Assembly: GCF_964340395.1 (NCBI RefSeq)
Contig: NC_135564.1
Span: 23,975,387 to 24,039,386 of the forward strand
Length of the DNA: 64,000 bases
Origin: Glandiceps talaboti
Lineage: Eukaryota; Hemichordata; Enteropneusta; Spengelidae
Direction of reading: 5' to 3'
The translations under genes were made by a program, and so were the position numbers. Each line of letters begins with the position of its first letter. Positions within the stretch are counted from its first letter, which is position 1. Shown here piece after piece: positions 25,094-36,100 of the stretch. The notes beneath the pieces are model-generated. The model was given only the letters and a program-made list of their open reading frames with translations. It was not told the DNA's origin and made no database searches.

Positions 25094-26223
25094 ACCGGTG
25101 TGTAAATGTAATGTTCTTTTCTGTTATTTTCAAGAGGAAATAGTACTATATTTTCGATGTTTCAGATAACTTTTTCAAATTTGGCTGACATGTTACTAGT
25201 ACTTCACATGTTACATGTACTAGAACAATATCTTTCAATAGGCTGCAGAGTAGGAGTATTTGTTGCCATTATGATGAGAAAATAAATTTATTTGCGTACT
25301 TGCATACCAGTAGTGAATTTTGAGTATTAAAGCGAGGGAATTGACTATTTTTTTTAATGAGAAAACCATTAGATTGACCAGCGTTGTTAATAGAACTTTG
25401 CAAACCCTGTAAGAAAATAAAATGGAAAAGTATTGTAGATAAAAACAGAATTAAAATTTGCAGCTAGCAAAATCATAAAGTTTAAAGTGTATGTAAATAG
25501 GTTTCCAAAGTTTCCGACTTTTTGCCTGGAAATGACGTAGTTTTCATAGGTGATTAAAGATTTGTGTGACATTTTTGACAAAAGTACGATATTAATAGTG
25601 AAAAATTGATTAGTGAAAATTACTAGTACATGCCAAACACAGCTGCACAGATTCAAATGGACACTCAACACGTCACTCTCCCACGTCAAAAAACTCACAC
25701 TGTAAGACATGCCTGGCCATGGTATAGTTCTCTTCAGCATGTTCAGAACATGGTTTTGTACTAGTCTAATATCGTATTGTAAGTATCTCCTGGCTGGGGA
25801 CTGTCCCAAATTATGTTATTGTGCTAGTCTTATATCGTATTATAAGTATCTCAAGGCTGGGGACAGTCTTAGAAAATGTTCGTTCATTTCAATACATCTC
25901 AACTAGGCTATCACAATGCCAGGTCTTTGAATTATCATCTAACTTTGACACCTACAGGGTTTTTTTCACACAGTCTTTCACTCGCTCCTATTTCAATAGG
26001 CTTGTGTATTTCAAATTGACAGACAATGATTTAGCATTCCGTCATTGTTGAAACTGTAAGAATTTATAATTATGATCTTAGCCAGTATTTATGCATGTTT
26101 TCTAAATAAATTTGTAATCTTTTTAGTTTTATAAGTAGTATAGAATATGGGGGTTTTGGGGCAGTCTCATTTTTCACCTGTTATAAGGTAAATTAAGTCT
26201 TATATCTGTATTAAATCAAATTT

Positions 26224-26236
<13 letters not shown>
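22622..26236. other. intergenic DNA, no gene recognised
   Basis: It contains a poly-G tract (about 23035-23056), a GATC-rich stretch (23248-23270), and a repeat at 24255-24475 that also occurs at 8436-8655. A GA run lies near 24772-24784, a (GTCT)n tract at 25027-25093, and a 63-bp near-duplicate (25760-25820 and 25822-25870). Frames such as 25387-25809 (minus) lack known domains. Confidence 0.55.
25027..25093 (+). repeat. (GTCT)n microsatellite
   Basis: Uninterrupted tetranucleotide repeat of about 16 units. Confidence 0.95.

Positions 26237-26294
<58 letters not shown>
26237..26294 (+). repeat. (AT)n microsatellite
   Basis: Pure AT dinucleotide run. It is followed by three diverged copies of a CTTATAAG/AAATTAA-type short repeat up to about 26445. 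Confidence 0.95.
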
Positions 26295-26295
<1 letters not shown>

Positions 26296-26647
26296 CCTGT
26301 TATAAGGTAAATTAAACCTTATAAGTAAAAATTGACTAAAAAATGACATATTCTGTTTTAAACTCATTATAAGTAAATTAAGTCTTGCTGCTATAGTAAA
26401 ATTGACAATGTCTGTTTAAACTTAATATAAGTAAATTAAAACCTTAGTAGCCTCACTGCTATGCTTGACTTCCCCTGTCACGCTGCCATGACCCATATAG
26501 TAGTCATTGTATCTGTCTAATTGAACATTGTCAATGACTCAGTGATGCAGGCAACCACTGGAATGTCTAGGTTACAAGGTCACTCAGGTTACCAAGGTTA
26601 CCAAGGTCAGTTGACTAGGTTAATGCACTTTACAACGGTTTAACTTG

Positions 26648-27434
26648 TGTTACGGTAGAAATTACCAAAATAGAAATAAAGTGAAGTATACGCCATGGAG
26701 TTTGAAGAAAGGAATTTTACTGCAACCTCAAAAAATGAATTAACTACTTACACAAATAAATGGCTAAGAATGAAATAAAGTTTACAAGTATTACTACTAA
26801 ATAAATAACTAATACCTTGCTTGGTCGAGAGCACAGTGTAATCAAAAGTTGCTGTAATTTCGAGGGTTCGCCGCAGAACAGTCTTGATAAGTGTCAATGA
26901 GTTCGAAGGAGTTCACAGTATAGTTCAGTTGCACGATAGATTTAGTCCGAAAATTGTCTACGTTAGAAGGCTACACATGTACAGTTGACTGACGTGGCAA
27001 TATGCAAATACATCGACGAGGCAAAATTGTACCTTTTTCCATCCAGCACTTCAGAGCCGTAAGCTTCAACTTTTACCAACTTTCAGCACTTTTCCTCAGC
27101 CTTGCACTCCGCTATTCATTTCAGGCTTTCATCCTTCAAGTACTCAGATTCTAATGGCTATCTCCCTTCACGTCTTGTCCACTCGGATGTTTCCAGTCTC
27201 TGCTGAAATCTCGAGCTGTACTCTCTTATATAGTGACTTAACATCTGGCATCTTGCATTCCAGGAACAGCTTCACCTGGGCGAATGAGGGCGCTGTCAAA
27301 TGTGACCTACTTTGAACATGTAACGCATACCCTCATTAATTTAAATACGTCCTCTCGACCAAGACATCTCTCTCGACCAAGCTCGTTAAGTTAATTTTAA
27401 ATAAATACATTTACAAAATATGGGCATCATAACA
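26648..27434 (-). repeat. 3' LTR of the Gmr1-like element
   Basis: On the minus strand the LTR starts TGTTATGATG immediately after a purine tract and ends CCGTAACA, giving TGTTA/TAACA ends over 787 bases. A TATATAAG box lies at 27225-27232. Bases 26890-27090 recur almost unchanged at 32377-32577, which identifies the long terminal repeat. The outer end is defined by the TG/CA rule only, because the partner LTR is truncated. Confidence 0.75.
27225..27232 (-). promoter_or_regulatory. TATA box of the LTR promoter
   Basis: TATATAAG on the minus strand within the LTR, placed as expected for a U3 promoter. The 5' LTR fragment at 32377-32577 does not include it, so this element copy has probably lost its own promoter. 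Confidence 0.5.
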
Positions 27435-27446
27435 CCTCCCCTTTAA
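27435..27446 (-). promoter_or_regulatory. polypurine tract for plus-strand priming
   Basis: The minus-strand sequence AAAGGGGAGG directly precedes the 3' LTR start TGTTATG, the usual place for the plus-strand primer of LTR retrotransposons. Confidence 0.7.
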
Positions 27447-27600
27447 AAAAAAAAGGTTTGAATGTAATGAAACCCTGTCAAATTATCTGGTACTAGCTTT
27501 GTCAAATGAGTTTTCATACTATTCTTAAATTTACAAAATACACTCAAATTATTGGAATTATTTGTCGCACTTAACAATCTCTACTTAACTACTTAACGCA

Positions 27601-30600
27601 CTATGCATATTCAACTCTTGACAATGCATCTGCAATTACATTATCTTTTCCTTTGATATGACGTATTTCTAAATTATACTCTTGCAACATTAAACTCCAT
27701 CTCAGCAATCGTTGATTCTTACTTTTCATCTTATGTACAAATGTCAACGGATTGTGATCAGTGAACACTAGGATAGGATGCAAAGTGACGCTCAAGTACA
27801 CATCAAGGTGTTGCAAAGCTAATATTAAAGCCAAGCATTCCTTCTCGACAGTTGAGTAGTTTCTTTGATGCTTGTCAAATTTCTTAGAAAAATAACAAAT
27901 AGGGTGGTCAACACCATCCGTGCCTTGTTGCATCATCACTGCCCCCATACCCATATCACTGGCATCTATAGCTAACTTAAACTGATTGCTAAAATCTGGA
28001 GCGGCAAGAACTGGTGAACTAGTAAGTATGGCTTTAATCTTGACAAATGCATCTTGACAACTTTCAGACCATACAAACTTACTATCCTTCTTAAGTAAAC
28101 TAGTCAACGAATTAGCAATAATTGCAAAATTTGGACAATAGCGTCGGTAGTAACCGACCATACCCAAAAATCTCATTAGCTCTTTCTTATTTCTCGGCAC
28201 AGGAAAATTTACAATTCCTTCAACCTTTGCATGTACAGGTCTAGTTTGACCTTGACCTACAATGTGACCTAGATATGTGACAGTGGCGTGACAAAATTCA
28301 CTCTTAGCTAGGTTTACTGTTAACTTGGCTTCAGATAAACGTTCAAAAAACTTGCGTAATCGTTGCAAGTGCTGTTGCCAAGTGTCACTATGCACACTCA
28401 CGTCATCAACAAATCCTCCACATCCCTCCAAATTTGCAATTACACGATTTATTAAGCGTTGGAAAGTGGCAGGGGCGTTCTTCATACCAAATGGCATGAC
28501 TTTATACTCGTATAACCCATCTGGGGTCACAAACGCTGACACCTCTCTCGCTCTATCGGTGAGTGGAATTTGCCAATAACCCTTCAATAAATCGAATTTG
28601 CTCACAAATTTTGCGTTTCCTATTTTGTCGATGCAATCATCAATTCTAGGGAGAGGATAGGAGTCTGTTTTAGACAGAGTATTGACTCGGCGATAGTCGG
28701 TACAAAACCGATAACAATTACCTGGCTTTGGCACAAGCACGCATGGAGAACTCCACGCACTATAGCTAGGTTCTATGATGTCATTATCTAACATATATTT
28801 AACTTCATTTCTTAGATGTTCTAGCTTCATAGGATTCATCCGATAAGGATGTTGTTTAACAGGGGTTGCATTGCCAACATCCACATCATGACATATTTTA
28901 TCTGTTTTCTCTGGAACATCGGAAAATAAATGCTTAAACTCTAGTATGAGATTTTTCAATTCTTCACTTCGTTCTCTACTTAGATGAGAAAGTTTAGTGT
29001 CTAAATCAGCAAGAATATCGGAATTCTTCAATTTGAAATCACAGTCAACACCCTGACCCTCAGACTGACTATCTTCTTCGTCATCATTGTGATCACTTAG
29101 CTGGGTGGTGACTGTGGATGACACAGACTTACTTTTACTATTCTCATCTCTTTCTACATACTCCTTTAACATATTAATGTGACATAATTGACTTTCTTTA
29201 CGCCTCCCTGGAGTCTTAACAATATAATTCACATCATTAATCTTAGACTTGATTTCATATGGACCATAGTATCGAGCTTGTAATGGATGTCCAGGAATGG
29301 GGAAAAGGACTAAAACTCTATGACCTGGTTTAAAAACTCTATTCCTGGCATCTTTATCATACCATTTCTTCATTTTCATCTGACTCCCTTTTAGATTTTC
29401 TCTAGCTACATCACATGCTCTAGTGAGTCTCTCTTTGAATCCAGAGACATAATCTAAAAGGTTTATTTCACTTTCTTCACACAACCACTTTTCTTGCAGT
29501 AACTTTAAAGGACCTCGGACCGAATGGCCGAACACTAGTTCAAATGGGCTAAAACCCAATGATTCCTGCACTGTTTCCCTTGCTGCAAACAACACTAAAT
29601 GGACTCCCTCATCCCAATCTTTCTCATTTTCGAAACAATACGTGCGAATCATATTTTTCAAAGTCTGATGGAAGCGCTCAAGTGCCCCTTGGGATTCCGG
29701 ATGATAAGCACTAGACTTGTATTGTTCAATGCCCAACTGATGAAGGACCTGTTGAAACAGATTTGACATGAAATTTGATCCTTGATCTGACTGCACAGAC
29801 TTTGGAAGACCTACTAGAGTGAAAAATTTAGTCAGAGCTTTCACTATTCTTTGAGCATTAATACTTCTAAGTGGGATAGCCTCAGGAAATCGAGTAGATG
29901 CACACATTATGGTCAGCAAATACTCATTTCCTGACTTTGTCTTTGGTAATGGTCCCACACAGTCGATTAACACTCTACTAAATGCTTCAGAAAAGGCGGG
30001 AATTGGCTTTAGTGGGGCGACTGGAATCTTTTGATTAGGTTTGCCTACCACTTGACACGCATGGCATGATCTACAGTACTTAGCCACATCCTGTCTCAAT
30101 TTTGGCCAATAGAAATGATTTAAAATCTTATTATAAGTCTTATTGACTCCTAGGTGTCCACTCATGAGGCTATCATGGGCCAAACTTAATATATCCCTGC
30201 GATACAATTTAGGCACTACTATTTGATTGACAATTCTCCATTCGTCGCTAACTAGTGCATCTGGAGGTCGCCATTTTCTCATCAATAAACCATCCTTTTT
30301 ATAATAACACACAGGGACTGTATCTACTTCCTTTAAGGATATTGACCTCTTACTTAATTCAATAAGTTCAGGATCCCTCTCCTGTTCTCTAATCAGTCGA
30401 TCACGACTTAACGGCTCTTCTTTTACCTGTTTATCACCCAATAAAGGTACATCAGCCTGATTTGAGACCTTGTCACCAGTATTTAAAGGAAAATGACATC
30501 CATCATTCAGCCTAGAAAGAAATGTATCCTCTAGCCCTATTTCTAAGTCACGTCCTTTTTCATTAATTGGCATGTCCTCATTAATAGTCTCCTTTGAAAC

Positions 30601-30672
30601 TTTACTCATGGCCCTTGTTACAGCACATGCAGGGAAAATTTCGGCTTCCTGATCACCATTTGAATCCTCCAA
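27601..30672 (-). CDS. pol: Gmr1-like Pol: integrase, reverse transcriptase, RNase H
   Basis: The 1,023-residue frame has an H-H-C-C integrase zinc site (about residues 165-200, HLGV...CRSCHACQ) first. The D-D-E core follows (LIDCVGPLP near 237, SDQGSNF near 296, ALERFHQ near 331). Reverse transcriptase comes after it (about 600-800, with FGMKNAPATFQ and a FVDD active site near 755). RNase H is last (AIDAS near 905, TDHNPL near 972, ending IADALSRVE). Ordinary Ty3/Gypsy elements have integrase last, so this order marks the Gmr1-like group. The catalytic residues look intact. The frame is open upstream of the nominal start, into the Gag-protease overlap, so it was probably expressed as part of Gag-Pol. 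Function: reverse transcription of the element RNA and chromosomal integration. Confidence 0.95.
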   Translation of the reverse strand: MEDSNGDQEAEIFPACAVTRAMSKVSKETINEDMPINEKGRDLEIGLEDTFLSRLNDGCHFPLNTGDKVSNQADVPLLGDKQVKEEPLSRDRLIREQERDPELIELSKRSISLKEVDTVPVCYYKKDGLLMRKWRPPDALVSDEWRIVNQIVVPKLYRRDILSLAHDSLMSGHLGVNKTYNKILNHFYWPKLRQDVAKYCRSCHACQVVGKPNQKIPVAPLKPIPAFSEAFSRVLIDCVGPLPKTKSGNEYLLTIMCASTRFPEAIPLRSINAQRIVKALTKFFTLVGLPKSVQSDQGSNFMSNLFQQVLHQLGIEQYKSSAYHPESQGALERFHQTLKNMIRTYCFENEKDWDEGVHLVLFAARETVQESLGFSPFELVFGHSVRGPLKLLQEKWLCEESEINLLDYVSGFKERLTRACDVARENLKGSQMKMKKWYDKDARNRVFKPGHRVLVLFPIPGHPLQARYYGPYEIKSKINDVNYIVKTPGRRKESQLCHINMLKEYVERDENSKSKSVSSTVTTQLSDHNDDEEDSQSEGQGVDCDFKLKNSDILADLDTKLSHLSRERSEELKNLILEFKHLFSDVPEKTDKICHDVDVGNATPVKQHPYRMNPMKLEHLRNEVKYMLDNDIIEPSYSAWSSPCVLVPKPGNCYRFCTDYRRVNTLSKTDSYPLPRIDDCIDKIGNAKFVSKFDLLKGYWQIPLTDRAREVSAFVTPDGLYEYKVMPFGMKNAPATFQRLINRVIANLEGCGGFVDDVSVHSDTWQQHLQRLRKFFERLSEAKLTVNLAKSEFCHATVTYLGHIVGQGQTRPVHAKVEGIVNFPVPRNKKELMRFLGMVGYYRRYCPNFAIIANSLTSLLKKDSKFVWSESCQDAFVKIKAILTSSPVLAAPDFSNQFKLAIDASDMGMGAVMMQQGTDGVDHPICYFSKKFDKHQRNYSTVEKECLALILALQHLDVYLSVTLHPILVFTDHNPLTFVHKMKSKNQRLLRWSLMLQEYNLEIRHIKGKDNVIADALSRVEYA

Positions 30673-30682
30673 ACAAGGCTGT

Positions 30683-32290
30683 TTAGTTACAATAGGATCG
30701 GGGAATACTTTCCCCCCCCGCTAAATCATTTCCTAACAACATGGAAACGCCCTCTACGGGTAATTTAGACCTTACACCCACTTTTACTTGTCCTGAAACT
30801 AAGTTAGATTTCAAGTTTATAATATGAAGGGGAACGCTAATGAAGCCTAACTCTACACCCTTTATTAACACATCTGCTTTTGCAGAGCTCATTTCTGATA
30901 AAGGTAAAACACCTTCTAATATTAGGGTTTGAGAAGCAGCAGTGTCACGTAGTATCTTAATAGAATGCAAATTAGCCTCGTCTCCTATCATAGACACGTA
31001 CCCTTCGAAAATGAATGGCTTAAATTCTTCCATCACATCTTGAGACATGGACTTTTCCATTTCTCTCCCTTCAACTCTCAGCGGCTTAAATTGCCTGTTA
31101 CGCCCTTCAGCGACTGTGCAAGCAGTGGGGTAAGATTTAGCATTCTTCTCTTTTTTCTGTAGAAACCAACATTCAGAAATAAGATGGCCCTTCTTTTTAC
31201 AATAGGCACATGTGGGTACCGTCTTAAACATTCTCTCCTTACTTTTCTCAGAAGAATTAGAATCAGAAGCTTTCCTTTTCTCTGAAGAATCTGATCTAGC
31301 TTTTTCCTCGTGAGATTTACTATAATATGGAGATCTGTAATTAGACTTAGTAGGATTACTCTTAACATAATTTAGTTTATGGGTAAGAGCGTAATCATCA
31401 GCCATAATTGCTACTTCATGTACTACATCTACTTTATGTTCATCTAAATGTGTCTTTATGTCAGTATGTACACATTGTTTGAACTCCTCGATTAACATGA
31501 GTTGCCTAAGCTTATCGAAACTCTTATCTATTCCTTTTGACGATAACCATCTATCAAATAATCTCTCCTTCTCTCTTGCAAATTCTACATGTGTTTGGTC
31601 ATTCAACTTTCGGATATTTCTGAACCTTTGCCTGTAGGCCTCTGGCACTAACTCATAAGACTTTAGAATTGCGTCTTTGACCAAGTCATAATCACTACTT
31701 TGCTCCAGGGGTAGGGCTGAAAAAGCTTCACGGGCCCTTCCAATCAAAACACTTTGCAATAGCAATGTCCAAACTTCCTTCGGCCACTTTAAGCTAGCTG
31801 CAATCTTTTCAAAGTGTTGAAAATATCCATCTACTTCCCTTTCTTGAAACTGGGGAACAAGTCGTATATGCTTTGCCACGTCGAAGTTATTTTCAGTACT
31901 GAATAAAGGTGTGACACGATCTGACACATTTCCCATTTCCATTGCTTTTAACTTCAATTCTTTTTCTATTTGCATCTTCATTTCCATCTCTCTGGATTTA
32001 AACTCCATTTCTAATTGTTTCAACCTAAACTCGTGTTCTAATTGCTGCAACTTCACGATATCACCCTCACGTGCACTATGTCTTTCTAAAATCTTATCCA
32101 AGACATCCGGTTGAAACTTCCCCTTATCTACTAAAGCTTTGATAATGACATTTCTCACTTCATCCTTTTTCATAGACTGCTTAACCGCAAGTGCCAGGTG
32201 TTGACCCAGTACTAGTAACTCTTGTTTTCTCAACTTTTCAAACTCCTCGAAGGAGGGATTCTCCATAAACGCCTCAGCTTCGAACTCCAT
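30683..32290 (-). CDS. gag: Gmr1-like Gag with zinc knuckle and aspartic protease
   Basis: The first ATG is at 32290; the frame is open about eight codons further upstream without an ATG. An N-terminal coiled-coil region (about residues 80-130, many K/E) precedes a capsid-like helical region. That region includes a SCAN-like stretch (YRQRFRNIRK...LRQLMLIEEF...EHKVD). A CCHC knuckle, CAYCKKKGHLISEC, lies near residue 360, and a protease signature RDTAASQTLI lies near 450, with a LLGNDLAGG end. Published work derives the vertebrate SCAN domain from Gmr1-like Gag, which supports the family. The frame ends shortly after a run of eight G (plus-strand 30712-30719), where a one-base change would join it to Pol. 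Confidence 0.9.
   Translation of the reverse strand: MEFEAEAFMENPSFEEFEKLRKQELLVLGQHLALAVKQSMKKDEVRNVIIKALVDKGKFQPDVLDKILERHSAREGDIVKLQQLEHEFRLKQLEMEFKSREMEMKMQIEKELKLKAMEMGNVSDRVTPLFSTENNFDVAKHIRLVPQFQEREVDGYFQHFEKIAASLKWPKEVWTLLLQSVLIGRAREAFSALPLEQSSDYDLVKDAILKSYELVPEAYRQRFRNIRKLNDQTHVEFAREKERLFDRWLSSKGIDKSFDKLRQLMLIEEFKQCVHTDIKTHLDEHKVDVVHEVAIMADDYALTHKLNYVKSNPTKSNYRSPYYSKSHEEKARSDSSEKRKASDSNSSEKSKERMFKTVPTCAYCKKKGHLISECWFLQKKEKNAKSYPTACTVAEGRNRQFKPLRVEGREMEKSMSQDVMEEFKPFIFEGYVSMIGDEANLHSIKILRDTAASQTLILEGVLPLSEMSSAKADVLIKGVELGFISVPLHIINLKSNLVSGQVKVGVRSKLPVEGVSMLLGNDLAGGESIPRSYCN
30712..30719 (-). other. G8 run at the Gag-protease/Pol junction
   Basis: On the minus strand a run of eight G follows LLGNDLA. 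The Gag frame stops 12 codons later, while the Pol frame is open from here into the integrase. One G fewer would give a single Gag-Pol frame. It may be a mutation, a sequencing error or a programmed frameshift site. Confidence 0.6.
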
Positions 32291-32376
32291 TGTTGGCTTC
32301 ACTTTCACTTTCAATTTTCTTGTTTTAATTTACAACTCAATGTCTCAAACGAGAACAGCAAAATTATGCTTGTTCC

Positions 32377-32577
32377 AGTGTCAATGAGTTCGAAGGAGTT
32401 CACAGTATAGTTCAGTTGCACGATAGATTTAGTCCGAAAATTGTCTACGTTAGAAGGCTACACATGTACAGTTGACTGACGTGGCAATATGCAAATACAT
32501 CGACGAGGCAAAATTGTACCTTTTTCCATCCAGCACTTCAGAGCCGTAAGCTTCAACTTTTACCAACTTTCAGCACT
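32377..32577 (-). repeat. truncated 5' LTR of the Gmr1-like element
   Basis: This 201-base block matches 26890-27090 nearly base for base and lies upstream of Gag. Neither the promoter half nor the U5 end of the 3' LTR is present. Immediately inside, the minus strand reads TGGAACAAGC, which begins with the TGG expected of a tRNA primer-binding site, but I cannot assign the tRNA. Confidence 0.8.
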
Positions 32578-32725
32578 GTTACAACTGTTTACAACTTGTT
32601 ACATACTGTTTCAAGGTCAGGTTACCAAGGTTACCAAGGTCAATGCGCCTATTTAGACAGATACAAAGAGATGGTATATATGAATATTAATGGATCCTAA
32701 TATACAGAGATACATTACAATATGA

Positions 32726-33109
32726 GAGAATTGCCCCACTTGTGATAGGTCGGCACCAGAATTCAAATGTGACAAATGCAATAAACATTTTATTCATAAA
32801 CATAATTTTATCAAACATATAAATATGAAACACTCCTGTGAGACTAGTAAATGTGAATATCCTGATGAATGTCTAACATGCGAACGTGTTTTTCCTGAGT
32901 TTACTTGTGATAAATGTGGATTTGCATATAAATACAAATGTCATTTAAAGATACATTTAAAGAGAAGTACACCTTGCGTTAAACAACTTAAGAGAGATTA
33001 TATTTGTGAATGTGGTAAAGAATTAGGTAGTTATCCTTCGTTATATATACATAAAAAGAAAAGTTGTAAGTTTAACAAGTTTACAAGGTTTACAAGTTTT
33101 ACAAGTTAA
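32726..33109 (+). pseudogene. Polinton-associated C2H2-type zinc-finger protein, 5' end missing
   Basis: The frame opens after a TGA at 32723 without a start codon; the first ATG is at 32825, inside the zinc-binding region. It encodes three or four Cys/His units: CPTC, FKCDKCNKHF...HINMKH, FTCDKCGFAYKYKCHLKIH and YICECGKELG...HKKKSC. The end is basic. Small zinc-finger proteins are common beside Polinton polymerases and presumably bind nucleic acid. The 5' truncation faces the Gmr1-like element. The polymerase starts 63 bases downstream on the same strand. Confidence 0.7.
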
Positions 33110-33172
33110 GAAGAAAAAATCAATTGAACTAATAAATTTATATATGAATATTCAAAATTTTCATTATACAAT

Positions 33173-36100
33173 ATGACAAAGATTTTGAACCCACGCACTA
33201 AGCGAATGATAACAGTTGGTGGACGTGTATACAATAAGCTTATACAGAATGGTAATCTACAACATTTGCCTAAGAATATCTTAGATTGGTCGGTACCTGA
33301 TAACCTTCCTCGACCATTAACGGAACAATATATCATTAATCCTATTACCAAACGTATGATTAAAATAGGTAATGATACATATCAAACTCTTATTAATAGA
33401 GGCTATCGTCATGTTTGTGGTGTTCTAATACCACCTAAATATCATGAACTTGAGAGAGCTTTTAGAGGATATGTGAAGTCGTATGAAATTGTTATTACTG
33501 AGAACGAACCTCATTCACAGTTAAATGAAAATAAATATTTAATAAAACAAATTTTAAAACAAAATTTAGAAGATCAAGGTGGAATAAAAGCAATATTAAC
33601 CTTGAAGATAAAATTTGCTAAGTACAACTCAAATGTAAACAATATGGATACAGAGATAACAAATGATGGTTATTTTAATAGTAGTCCATTAGTAATTACA
33701 AATACTGACCAAATATATGAACAAATTAATGTAAGTTTCGAAAGAATTCTTCAACACGTCGCTAAATGGTTACGTGAAGGTTCTGGTTGGCATATAAAAA
33801 CACTTCTCAATTTTTATGTAAATATTGTAAGATACGAGCCTTTACAAGGTAACTCATATATCAAATTACCAAAAGAACTACAACACCCAATGAAAGGCCT
33901 CATTAACATCCAAAATAATGACAATGAATGTTTTAGATGGTGTCATTTAGCATATAAGTTTCCAGTTGAAATTGATAAATATAGGCCATCTAAATACAAA
34001 CACCATATCGATGATGTAGATTATAAAGGAATAACATTCCCAGTCACTACAAAACAAATACCTAAAATTGAAAACCAAAATAATATATCTATTTCCGTAT
34101 TTGGTTATAACAATAAAAAAGTATATCCAATTTATGTTAGTAAACAAACTTGTGCAGATCATCTTGATTTACTACTAATAACTCGTGGTGATAGTCAAAA
34201 ACATTATGTTTGGATTAAAGACTTTAATCGATTCATGTATGGTATAACAAATCATAATGAAAGAAAGCACTTCTGTAGATATTGTTTACAGCACTTTACA
34301 ACTGCAGAGATTTTAAATCAACACATTCCCATTTGTTTTGAAATAAATAAGACGCAAGCTATACGAATGCCAACTGAGGAATATAAATGGTTATCATTTA
34401 AAAATTACCCAAAACAATTAAATGCACCATTTGTTATTTATGCAGATTTCGAATCGATAACTGAAAAAGTGAATACTATTAACAATAATACGGTATTCAC
34501 ACAACATTATCAAAAACATGAAGTATGCAGTTTCGGATATAAACTTGTTTGTTGTTACGATGACACATTCAGTAAAAAAAGTGTTATTTATAGAGGACCA
34601 GATGCATCTAAGAAATTTATGGAAATGATGTTATCGGAAGTTGATTATTGTAATAATATTAAACAACAACATTTTAACAAACCCCTGTGTATGAGTAAAA
34701 ATGATGAAAACTGTTTCCAAAAAGCGACGCAATGTCATATTTGTGAAAAATCATACGAAGATGGTACAAAAGATTGTATACGAGTCCGTGACCATTGCCA
34801 TATTACTGGTAAATATCGTGGTTCAGCACATGAATCCTGTAATATTAATGTTCAAGTAACGAAGAAAATACCCGTTATATTTCTCAATTTAAAAGGATAT
34901 GACAGTCATTTCATCGTACAAACCCTTGAAAATTTTGATGAAAAGATTAATATTATTCCACATTCTATGGAAAAGTTCATGGCTATAATGGTTGGTACTC
35001 ATTTAGTCTTCATAGATAGTTTAATAGTTTTGATTTCAAATACACAGAACAGGAATTTCCTAATACTTTAAAATTATTAACGAGAAAGGGTGTATATCCT
35101 TATGATTATATGGATTCCACCAAAAAATTCAATGATATTAGTCTTCCACTAAAGGAAACATTCTATTCTATTCTAAATGAGACTGGTATTACCGATGAAG
35201 ATTATAAGCATGCGCATGATATTTGGAAGCATTTTTATATGCAAACCATGGGTGATTATCATGACTTATATCTTAAAACTGATGTATTATTATTAACGGA
35301 TGTATTTGAAAATTTCCAAAAGACATGCAATTTATATTATAATCTCGATCCCTGTCATTACTTCAGTGCTCCAGGATTATCTTGGGATGCCTGCTTAAAA
35401 ATGACTAAAATTAATCTCGAACTATTAACGGATATAGATATGCATCTCTTCATAGAAAAAGGTCTTCATGGTGGTATCTCTTATATATCCGCTGGTCATG
35501 CAAAGGCAAACAATCCATACATGAAAGATTATGATCCTACTCAAGAATCAAAATATATCATGTATTTAGATGCAAATAATCTATATGGTTGGGCAATGGT
35601 TCAAGCTTTACCAATGGATGGATTTAAATGGGTTGATGTAAATGAGCTTGACTTAAGTAAGTACACCAATGAAAGTGATCGTGGATTAATCCTTGAAGTT
35701 GATCTTGAATATCCTAGCGAGTTGCATGATCTCCACAATGATTATCCTTTAGCACCTGAGAAATTATGTATTACTGAAGACATGTTATCACCACATAATA
35801 AAAAGATACGTGACTTATTTAATATCAAATGCGGAAATATAGAGAAATTAACTATAACTTTGAAACCAAAAAGGAATTACGTACTTCATTTCCAAAACTT
35901 AAAACAATATTTATCACTCGGTTTAAAAGTCACTAAAATCCATAGAGCTATTGAGTTTAACCAATCAAAGTGGATGTCGCAATACATCTTATTTAACACG
36001 GAAAAAAGAAAAAAAAGCTAAAAATGCCTTCGAAAAAGATTTCTTCAAACTAATGAATAACTCTGTATTTGGACGAACCATGATGAATGTATGTAAGCAT

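Larger units (their letters stand above)
26648..32577 (-). mobile_element. Gmr1-like Ty3/Gypsy LTR retrotransposon
   Basis: The element comprises a truncated 5' LTR, Gag-protease, Pol with integrase before RT, a purine tract and a complete 3' LTR, all on the minus strand. It lies directly beside the Polinton cluster, whose first gene lacks its 5' end, so the insertion may have contributed to that loss. The direct repeat CAGGTTACCAAGGTTACCAA occurs on both outer sides (about 26587 and 32617), too long for a target duplication. Confidence 0.9.

Noticed and set aside
28325-28579. Plus-strand frame inside Pol
   Set aside because: Antisense shadow of the reverse transcriptase coding region.
26587-32641. 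CAGGTTACCAAGG direct repeats as target-site duplication of the LTR element
   Set aside because: They are about 24 bases long and not adjacent to the LTR ends; Gypsy elements duplicate 4-6 bases.
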